A stretch of DNA of 64,000 nt from the NCBI GenBank assembly GCA_037127315.1, contig JBBBDQ010001456.1, forward strand, positions 738,001 to 802,000, written 5' to 3'. The stretch is from Ascarosepion bandense (taxonomy: Eukaryota; Mollusca; Cephalopoda; Sepiida; Sepiidae). Below the pieces are notes generated by a model, which saw nothing but the letters and a program-made list of their open reading frames with translations, made no database searches and was not told the origin of the DNA. Within the stretch, counting starts at the first letter, position 1. Every line of letters starts with the position of its first letter. The translations under genes were made by a program, and so were the position numbers. Below are positions 54,780-64,000 of the stretch, in pieces.

Positions 54780-57700
54780 TCTGATCAAACACAAACTTGT
54801 CGGACTCTCTGAACCCAGACAGGCATGTGGTTATACTGACAAATGCTGGGAATATTATGAATAAAGTATGTGAGAAACAAGAAATTTTTCAGAAGGTGAA
54901 TAGGAGCTACAAGGAAACTACTAATAATAACAATCAGAAAGATACAGCCGAAATGTAAAGAAAAGTGAAGACTTGAAGAATTTAATCAGCATGGCATATT
55001 GAAGGCAAGAGAAGTATGGGAAAACAACAAATTGACAAATGTGAGCAGGACAAATACCTCAAAAGAAATAAAAATCACACTAACACAATACTGGAAGTTG
55101 GAAAAAGATATTTAAACACAAAAGATGAATATATCACAGAGAAAGAGAGGGAGAGAAAAATAATACAAATAGAGTAATTTATCAACGTTATATTTTATGG
55201 TCTAAGGGACAGAACTATAATTGACATTCAAAGGGAAGTAACTTGGCCCATTTAAAATGTGAAATGCATTCAAATATAAATATTTTTGAAATTGTCATTG
55301 CACATGAATGACGTGTCTAAAATAGAATATATTGCTAAAGTTTTCGTGTAATATGATATAAATTAATTTCAATTAATGCTTTATTAAAAAAAATGGTTGT
55401 TTTATCTTATAAAAACTATGTTTATAAATTTTTCATTTTTTTGTAGTGATAAATCAATTTTGAGTGTTCACTCAAGCAGGACATGCGAATTTATTGTGTC
55501 TCGTTTCTATAGTTTTATTTAAAATATTTACTAGATACTGCCAAAATCGTGGATACATTCAACTGGAAAAAAAATAACAATACTACCAATTTAAAATATT
55601 TACTATGGAATTTAAATTTTTTTTAAATTTTCAGAATTTATTCACTAATGAACCAACATTATATTGAATCTTTTATTTTATGTAGAGTGGAAGTTTTTTT
55701 GTTTTGTTTCTTTTTTTTTCAGGTAAGCTTGGAATTCAGGAAACAAACACTTGAATGTAAAAAAATAGGAAATGTTAACAAAAGTAAAGAACCAATATGA
55801 CAGAAAGGCTCAGAAAGAATCGAAAAGTAAATGCTTTTAGGTGAATATAATGATTTACTTTGAATGGAGCAAGACTTTGAACTCCAAATATGGTTTGAGC
55901 AACAAGCATAAGTTTTACTTGATGAACTCGAAAGTAAGCCATTTTGGAACTTTGATCATTCTGTCCAGATCAAAAGAGTAGAAGAACCTTTTGTAAAAAC
56001 AAATGTTAAATATTGAAATAGAAATAGAATGAGCAAGAAAATAGATTAGCAAAACATTTACTCAAAAGCAACAAAAATTCCACAAAAATATATTAATGAC
56101 CATGCCCATAATCATGAGAGCACTAGGTAAAGTTCTAAAGATATTTGCTAAAAGCTTGGATAATGTGAAGGAAGATGTGAAAGAAGATCTACAGGCTGGA
56201 TGTGCTGTCATTAAAAATCTCTGATATATCAATTCTTTTAAAGAGCAGAAGAACCTTCTTTTAAGGGCCATCAGCCATCTCACACTAATTCTGTAGACAA
56301 CTCCATAGCTATTGCAGTGATGATACAGTCTGATGGGCAGAGAGCTTCATTGACTGAAATCAACAGTCGCATGTCTATAAGCAAAGTGAGCCATCAAGTC
56401 ATAGGGATGTGGTCCACCAGGTCTACTTGCTCAAGACATGCTATACATAAATAGCTCTTTGAATTTCAGCCTAAATATATGGCAAGAAGTTCAGTTACAC
56501 AGTGATCATACAACTGCTCCCAGTCCTGGGATAACTGTTGCTGATGATGTAAATTATTATTCTGATTATTAAGATGAAGATGATGATGAATCCAATTTCC
56601 ACTAGTATACATCTATTGTAAACAATAATGTAATACATTAATACTTCCACTAGTGTACATCTTTTATTACCTCAGTGTCATATGCCTGCCTTGGCAATCA
56701 CCATTAAGATAATTACACATCGATTCAGGAATATTTACATTTCCACATCTATGGACAGATACGGGTTATCTCTTCTAGATCATAACAAATGGACAATGAT
56801 AAACAAAAATAGGAAAATGAGATCACTGTTCGATTGATATAATCAAACTGTAATCTTCCCAGATCTGCTTCATTATCAACACACGCGCTGATCAACAATT
56901 CAAGGATGAACAACAAGGCAAAATGATTTTTGATATAAAGTTTTAATAAATAACAAAGTATTAAAATAAAAAAAACATATATGAGTATGAATAAGAGTGT
57001 CCAATGACTTGAATCTCAAAACTTATATTCGGATATCCAACTCAGTAGAAATAACAATTTACGACAAATATCAACAAATATGAATGAATACAGGTGAACA
57101 CGAATGCAAGAGATCAACACAAAATAAAATGGGGAGAACCATATAATTATGAGCACATGTGGTATGATGTTTGTGGTAACATAATATTCATGAAAGTGTA
57201 TGCGTGTTCTAACATGGGCCTAAGAATATAATAACTTATCTTTATGCCAGTTCCTTCTTTTATTTTACTGTCTTTTCTTTTCTCTCTTCCTCTTTCTTTA
57301 TATAACTTCAGACTCAAAAACAGTCCACTTGAAATGTATGTATCTGTGACTGTCTCTATTTTCTTTCAGTTGGCTGTTGTATTTTCAGCATACAAATATT
57401 CTGAAATATCCACACTCTTCTTTATTTCTTTCTTCAAACAAGCGTTGTATTTTCTGCACTCAAACAATTCTGCAGTTTCTTCTCTTCAATATCTCTTTGT
57501 TCACACATTATCTTCTCTGCGTCGCTATCTTTCTTTCTTTTCTTGATAAACAACTCGGCTTTGCCTTCTTTCTCTTCTTTTAACAAATAAGAATCAGCAT
57601 GCAAATAACATTACAATTTCTTCTCTTGTCTTCTCTTCGTTGCTATCTTTCCTTCTTCCTTGACAAACGATTCGGCGTCATCTTCTTTTAACAAATAAGA

Positions 57701-58390
57701 ATTTATAAGTTTGTTTTTCTCATCCGAAGTTGCTTAAGATGAATTGGTCAAATTACACCATTATCTCAAATGCATTTTCCTTTTCATTTATAAGTTGTCA
57801 GTGCTCAGCAACCCAAGATCTGATCTGCAACTAATTTCCAATTTCTGCTTTCCACGGGACTTGTTATTGGCGCAGATTCTAGCTCCTGCTGTTTCACGAC
57901 CTCAGGTCTAGCCTCTGTCTATTTCCTGTCTAGAAATTTGTTACTAAGGGTCAACCAACCTTGACCTGCTATCCCAAAATTGACTTTAGGTTCCCATGTG
58001 AGCATCTCCTTGTTACCACGCGGAGACCAATCTCAATATATGTGTGTAGGTGTGCGTGTGGTTATCTATATCCGTAACACTGGATCAATGTATATCCAGT
58101 ATAGGTATCACTTTTTCTCTGGATGTATAACAGATACATTGTCAGAGAGTTTGAATTGAGAGAGAGTAACTTATAGGTTAGAAGAGTTGTTAGTAAAAGT
58201 GTTTTATGCTTTGCCTACAAATTGAATGTTGTGTGTCTTTTTTTCAAAACTAATTTATTAGGTCACTTTGGGCCCAAGAGACTTTCTCTTCACTAATTGA
58301 TTTTATGATTGTTATAATAACTTGTACAGGGTTACTTTATATTGGTCTTTTAAATAAAACTGAAATCTGTATATATGCTCGGGTTATTGA
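54780..58390. other. AT-rich region, no gene recognised
   Basis: 55700-56450 has slightly coding-like composition in broken frames that I could not identify (for example 56100-56222 on the + strand). 57240-58080 is TTC/TCTT-rich, with an internal duplication. Confidence 0.45.
57505..57702. repeat. Diverged tandem duplication, about 108-bp period
   Basis: Two copies of a block running from TTCTCTKCGTYGCTATCTTTC through TTTTAACAAATAAGAAT, the ends lying near 57594 and 57702. Confidence 0.7.
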
Positions 58391-58396
58391 TTTGTA

Positions 58397-59583
58397 CAGG
58401 GTGCTTGGATTAAATTTGACAGTCCTATGTTTTTATTTTTTTAGATTGGTTTGGAATATCTGTAAACAGTGGACGGCATGGAGTAACCTTGTCACTACAG
58501 CCATTAGAGGTGTCAAACTTAACTGACATGCACAATTAAAACCACTTGAATGTTGGAAAAGGGTAACCTACATCATGATGATTTGTGAAATAGAAAGCTG
58601 CAATGGAAACTATGAGGCCATGGCTTGTATTGCATTCATACACCAGAATTCAAGCAACAATTGCATGAGAAAGTGATAGAAGACCCAGGCAAGGAAATGG
58701 TGGCTTTAGGGCATGGGAAATGGTTGTTGCAATTTCCACCATGAAGCTGACCTTGAATGAGGATTTTCCCTACCCATTATACAAAAGGTGAAATGGTCAA
58801 TTTCTTACAGAAAATGCCAAAGAATACCATCTGACAAAGGCAAAAAAATTCCTGAACAAGGTGAAACATCCTGTTGAACCAGAAACAACCTGTCTCATCT
58901 CTGATGAAATAATTTATCAGGACCAGCAGCACAACACCGAAAATGCCTATAATCTTATCACATTTCTTTTGTCATGAAGACCAAATTTCCCTAAACTGTG
59001 ATAGATTTGGAATGTATCTCCAGTGGGGGTGATGTCATGCCACCTTGCATCTTTGAACAGGGTCTCAGGCTTAATTTGAATAGCTATGTGGAGTTTCTGA
59101 ACATCGTGCTGAAACCTTGGTTGGAGATGGTGGCTGCCAGGAAACTATGTCTGACAGCAAGATTCAACTTCATGACACACCTACAGGAAATGTCAGAGAA
59201 GTTTTCGGATAAGTTTTAAGATTTCACCAACACCAACACCAACATTGAACCTGCTAACCCCACTGATTGCAATCTGTGGATTATTATGTGTTGAGTACAG
59301 TTGAGAAAGACACCAAACACACTGCCTGTAAGACCAAGTCACAGCTAATCGACAAGATTGTGGCACTCCCTAGGGACACCATGAAGGCAGCATGTGCCAG
59401 ATTTTGGGGTCAGATTGAATCTGTGGTAGATGCTAAAGATGGCTGCTTTAGGAGAATTGTCTTTTGATTATTATAATCTGTATGCCACTTTTCTATTTTA
59501 CAAATAAATTTATTTTTGGCTTAAATATTCACTTAGTTTTCCCTTAAAAAAAAAAAACTGTCAAAATTAGCCCAACCACACTG
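58397..59583 (+). mobile_element. Tc1/mariner-superfamily transposon, decayed but with both ends
   Basis: Left end CAGGGTGCTTGGATTAAATT and reverse complement of the right end (CAGTGTGGTTGGGCTAATTT) are inverted repeats of about 27 bp, both continuing into TGACAG. TA occurs on each side (58395-58396 and 59584-59585). Length is 1187 bp, typical for the superfamily. Confidence 0.85.
58600..59468 (+). pseudogene. IS630/Tc1-type transposase pseudogene
   Basis: Motifs in broken frames: the DNA-binding half with PEFKQQLHEKVIEDPGKEM near 58640-58700, ISDE (first Asp) near 58897, SSGGDVMPPCIFEQGLRL near 59022-59070 (a strongly conserved block of this lineage), and NPTDCNL near 59258 (third acidic site, normally SPDCNPLDYYVW). 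The ending has SLPRDTMKAACARFWGQIE-like text near 59370-59420. The QQDSAPAH-type second site is not readable. It would cut and paste the surrounding element; inactive. Confidence 0.75.
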
Positions 59584-59929
59584 TACTTCACATTTATTCA
59601 CAATTGCTACATTTGATTAGTAATTTGAATTTAGCCTGAACACCCAGTATGTTGGCATTTTGGTCATACTTTCTTTCAACAGCAAATATTTTATTTTCTT
59701 TGAGATTTCAAACAAACAATTTTCACATTTTTTAAACAAAGTAGAAGAAATTTAAATTGATATATATGACCCATCTCTAGATGCTGGAGAAAGGATTAGT
59801 TCCTTGTACCATTCCAAAAAGTATCTGACTCCTCATATCATGCTTTATCTTCATGAGAGATCAGACCAAAAACGGAGTATCTGAGCTGGAGCTAAACAGT
59901 CTTCACTTTCCAGACTTGGTGTTCAAAAG

Positions 59930-60370
59930 CATTTATACAGCATTGTGAGTGAGGAATTATTTTCCACCTTTCTTTCTTTTTCCCAGAAACTAAACGTTGT
60001 TAACCAATCACTACTCTCTTGCTATTTCCCTGACAAATGTTCAGACAAGATATATGCCTTAGTTCTACCAGTTTTAGCTATTTATAGCCAGGGCCCATCA
60101 TGCCATGAATTTTCCAGTCATCCTTGTTCCCTTTGTATTTTATTGGTAAACAGAAAGTTTCACTCAGACACCTTCTTCCTAAGAACTCTTACTTTGTGGA
60201 ACTGACTCCCAAGAGGATGCTTGACCAATCACTATGATCTTAACCTCTTCAACTATTAGTTATCCTACATATCCTCATAATCTGAACTTCTTATTTCTCT
60301 CCAACAATCACATTTAATGATTCTCTATCTTGAGTGGCTCTTGGGTCGTGTATTGAGTGAAAATAAAATA
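59930..60370 (+). pseudogene. LINE (Jockey/CR1-like) ORF2 C-terminus and tail
   Basis: LLSCYFPDKCSDKIYAL, then FHSDTFFLRTLTLWN, then in a shifted frame LPRGC and YDLNLF, is the standard end of Jockey/CR1-type ORF2 (FFPRT...LWNSLP...CFP). A short 3' UTR ends with an AATAAAATAAAAAA tail near 60370. It is a different family from 10287/30240. Only the last ~100 codons are present, as in a strongly 5'-truncated insertion. Confidence 0.7.
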
Positions 60371-60685
60371 AAAAAGGGAAAAATCATGAAATGATTATTA
60401 GTTGTTTTCTTTTTTATAAAATTGAAAAATTTTAACATTGACCCTCTTTTCCTTTTTTTTCTAGTTGACTTCATTTAATGGAGAATTTGGACATCATGAC
60501 AGACACTTGCTCTATTATATTAAAATTTTTGTTAGCCTTTATGCGAATTCTAACACTCAGAGTAACAGTAAGTAGTTCCCAGATTTGAAAAAGTTATAAA
60601 TAAAAAGGATCAAATTTCTTATATAATTTATAATTAAACTATTTTTGGGCCGATATGCATGATGGAAAATGAAACAGAAAAAGTA

Positions 60686-60780
60686 GGTACCTCCACAGAT
60701 TCAGTATCTAATGACTAAAATGAATTTGTAAAAATGAAATATCTTCCTTGAAGTTTTTATTTTAGTTTTAATTTGTTAAC
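60686..60780 (-). repeat. GGTACC-family tail fragment
   Basis: AGGTACCTCCACAGATTCAG, then AATATCTTCCTTGAAGTTTT and TATTTTAGTTTTAATTT, match the inverted tail at 37536-37620. Confidence 0.6.
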
Positions 60781-63700
60781 AGGTACATTAGTATAGAGTG
60801 ATTTCATATCTAAACTAGATGTGAGTTTATCTTTCAACAAGATTGCCAGAATTTTCATATATGAAAGGCTACATTCCAAGGAGTAAGGTTAAAATTTTTG
60901 CTACAGTTTTCACTAATTTAAACAGAACATTTCCAGTCCTAGGCATGATAAGTTACATAAGAATGCTTACTTTTGGTAGACCACAAAATCTGTGGTGGCA
61001 TTAGGGTGGCATTCAATCAATTTTCATGATGTTTTGTTCTGATTATAACTTAACTTTCTGAATTGTTAAATTTCTGTGTCTCAGAAACAATTTTATCCTC
61101 ATTGATTTTTTTTTCATCAGTGAGTAAAGTTTTATTTTTTTATTGCAGGTATTTTTAACAATCCCACCTCCTTTGAAGCAGTGATGAAAATAGATTAAAT
61201 TTTCTAGTGTCTTTATTGTAATGTAGTTTTGTTGTCTGTTCATAAAGTGACAGTGATTATTCCTTGTACAAAACCTTTGTTGAAAACTGTATCGTTATTG
61301 CTTGTTTCTTAATTATTGTGTCAATTTTCTGTACTTCTTTGTGTATTATACATTTGAAGAGTCATGAAATCCTGACTAACTTGCATAATCTATTTAAGTT
61401 TTCATTTGTTCATAACAACCCAATAGAATTTTGAAAAGTCTTGAAACTTTACAGAAATGTATTCAAAATAAGGATTCCTTTAAATAGATTTTTTAAATTT
61501 TCTTACTCATTTGGAGACATGATTTAAGAATAATAAAATCTCATTAATCAGAACTTTCTTTTCACTAGACTGAAGAATATTTTTCTAGATATGAAGATTA
61601 AATCAATTATTTTCTATTTTTTCTATGAGTAGTTATTTGATATTTTTTTTTAAATGTTACAAAACTAGTTTCCAAATAGTAATATATCTAATGAATGTCT
61701 AAAGTGCACACACACACACACAGCCAGCCTGTCCCTGAAAATGTCTCCGCATTTTAATAGCAGTATTGGTTAGTATCCAAAAGTTAATTAAATATTTTAA
61801 CCATGAAGAATAAAATAAAAATAAAGTTTACAATGAAAAGCAATAAATGTTTATGTGTAAATTATATCTGATTTTGCATTCAGAAGAGTGTTATAAATTA
61901 TAACCTAATAAATTGTATAAACATTTTTCAATAGATTAGTTATTGTAATATTTATTCTTTATTGATCTGCTATCAACATAGTATGTAGACATTTTGAGGA
62001 GACAATGATATAGATGGAATTTTATTGATTTAACAAATACAAAATAAATGTCAGCAATCAACCCACTTCAACTTACATAGTTATATACATACACATAATT
62101 ATATACATACACACATTTATTGCAAAAAATGTAAATAAATAAAATACAAAAATAACAAAAACAAAATATTGTTTCTTCTTTTTTTTCTCAATAAGGATTA
62201 ATACATGTAATTTTTACTGAAAAAAATAGCATAACAGAAATAAACAGATAAATCATGGTTCCCAAAAACTTTTGAAGATATAATATGCATAAATAACAAC
62301 ACATTTTCTGATCACATAAAAACTGAACATAAAAAACTTATTTCCTTCTTTCTTTTAAAAACAAAATAAACAACATTTTAAAAGATTTCTACACAAAACA
62401 GTAACAATAATGATTTTATTCAACAGAAAGAAGCACCAAGAATTCTGAGATTGAAGACATTTAAAGATTGTGAGGTATACACAATTATTAGACATTAAAC
62501 AATTGTTTGGAGCAGATTTACACAAATTAAATTTTTCTAGTTCCTAGTGCTAAAAAAAAGTTACAGTTTGACCAGCAGATTTTTATTGATCCTATTTTAT
62601 TTCAAATTTTATTTTTTCTATTCAAATGATATCAAAACAAAAGGCACCAAGCTTTTCTTAAAGAAACTGGTAAACAATTGTTACTATTCATTGAATAATC
62701 AAGAATGTAGATATGATGATTAAAGAATATAATGATTTGCTTATATATATTCATTTTCTATAAAAAAAAAAACACATTAAAGGAGAAAATGAAATCAAAT
62801 CTGCTAACATTCAAATAAATTTATTGATGATATCTTGAGTTTAAAAAAAAGCAACAGAAAATCACATAAAATTAATTTTAAAAAAAGGGACAGTAGAAAT
62901 TAATTTAACAACCAGGTCCAAGGAGAGAAATATAAAAGTTAAGAAAAAAATGGGGTGGAAGGGAATAATGTTTCCTCATCATTGAAACATTAATAAAAAT
63001 GATAATGTAATTGTAATCATAATGATATAATACAATTTTAATGACATTATCATAAGGCTAAATTATTAAGAAAATAATTTATCAATGTGCTAATTAAATT
63101 TTAGAATTAAAAAAGGTCTTTTTTTTTCTTTCAAATAATTTTTTTAAATTAAGATATGGTGATTGAAAAAGATGCAAATTGCTTAAGAATATAAAGTTGC
63201 CTTACACCTCCTGATGTGTCTTTAAATGCCTGCTTTAGCAGAATAACTAATAAATTTGTATGTGATACTGCTCTTTTGATAGGATAAACAAAAGCAAAAC
63301 AAATTAGTAGACTTATTAATAGATTTTTTAAAATTTTATCCAGCTAAATAGCTTTATAGGAACAAAAATTCTCAAACCAACATAAGGAAATAGACATAAA
63401 ATAAAATTCTATAAACAAAAAAATAAAGTATTCAGTTCAAACTATTAAAAGAATAGGTAAATCATTTTTGGTTTGATTTGATTGTGGGTTAAGTGCCATC
63501 ACTGATTAGTTTTATTGCTCTACATGTGTTTATATCCTTTGCATGTACAAAAAGTACCTGTTGAAAAATAATCTGATGTAAACTATATCATTAAATAAAA
63601 ATTCATTAAACTTCATTAATGAATACAATTATGTTAGCAAAGGAAGAAAACAAGACTAAAAAAATGAAAATCCATTTTTTAGCTGTCTGAATAGATAAGG

Positions 63701-64000
63701 TAAATATATTTTTGAAGGAAAAAAGAATGAAACACTTGAGTATGTGCATCAGTTTCTTTCTCACAACATAAAATACCCTAAGTAAGCACAGAATTTCAAA
63801 GATTCAACAAAAATGTAGAAATAAATAAAATAATTTCTTGATATACAGAATACAAAAAATATTTTTATTGTTGGATTTTAAAAAAGATAAAACATAAAAA
63901 TATGAATGTCTGCAGGTACTTATGCATATATGTATGTACATATATAAGTCAATAGACAGGTATTTATGTACATGTTAGGATGACTTCTTCATTTGAATTA
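60781..64000. other. AT-rich region, no gene recognised
   Basis: Long A/T-rich DNA with a short (CA)n (about 61707-61724). No frame above 66 codons and no repeat shared with the rest of the window. It could be an intron or intergenic; nothing decides. Confidence 0.5.

Noticed and set aside
1..64000. CRISPR-like arrays
   Set aside because: All regular short repeats are microsatellites or a 105-bp tandem repeat; no repeat-spacer pattern and no cas-like gene.

Overview
The window looks like transposon-rich, AT-rich, mostly non-coding DNA from an invertebrate animal. A mollusc, most likely a coleoid cephalopod such as an octopus, fits best. The reasons are six copies of one tRNA-derived SINE, abundant mariner/Tc1 relics, R4/Dong-like, RTE-like and Jockey/CR1-like LINE fragments, a Ty3/gypsy-class LTR element, and long microsatellites. 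The organism call is inference from repeat content, not from a host marker gene. There are no operons and no bacterial-style genes.

Only one host-type protein-coding gene is convincing: a long exon at 14376-15551 (+). It encodes a hormone-receptor (HRM) domain with six cysteines followed by seven membrane helices, so it is a class B (secretin-like) GPCR. The exon ends at a good splice donor, and the C-terminal tail is not visible. Several residues normally invariant in this family are changed. Pigment-dispersing-factor-receptor-like is my best guess at subfamily, with low confidence.

Layout. 1-2.3 kb: R4/Dong-like LINE relic. 3.0-3.4 kb: SINE. 3.8-4.2 kb: tail of an unnamed non-coding repeat (called the GGTACC family here). 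4.6-5.85 kb: mariner relic. 8.6-12.3 kb: SINE, two GGTACC-family units, and a LINE in which an endonuclease domain is joined directly to the element's 3' end. 14.3-15.6 kb: GPCR exon. 18.7-19.6 kb: two SINEs around a (TA)n tract. 21.0-22.07 kb: pogo/Tigger-like DNA element carrying a 257-bp (TTC)n expansion. 24.1-25.4 kb: second mariner relic. 25.5-25.8 kb: SINE. 26.9-27.4 kb: Helitron-like end. 28.8-30.6 kb: RTE-like and Jockey/CR1-like LINE pieces. 31.2-34.25 kb: two R4/Dong-like copies bounded by (TAA)n tracts. 35.1-37.8 kb: long GGTACC-family copy interrupted by an LTR remnant with three 105-bp repeats. 38.4-44.5 kb: complete LTR retrotransposon, LTR-gag-PR-partial INT-RT-RNaseH-LTR. 44.5-46.3 kb: two more GGTACC-family units. 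46.9-47.36 kb: Helitron relic with a textbook 3' hairpin. 47.7-50.4 kb: a second type of mariner, a Tc1-like relic and a Jockey-like RT relic. 51.6 kb: SINE. 52-55 kb: LTR-like segments. 58.4-59.6 kb: Tc1/mariner-superfamily element. 59.9-60.4 kb: LINE 3' end. 60.7-64 kb: AT-rich DNA without a recognisable gene.

Nearly every coding trace outside the GPCR is a broken transposon gene. The most notable points are the GGTACC-family repeat with shared-terminus inverted junctions, the divergent intron-poor class B receptor exon, and an LTR element with a copia-like pol order (integrase before RT) whose LTRs are nearly identical although its coding region is decayed. All comparisons were made by eye; identities and clade names are approximate.
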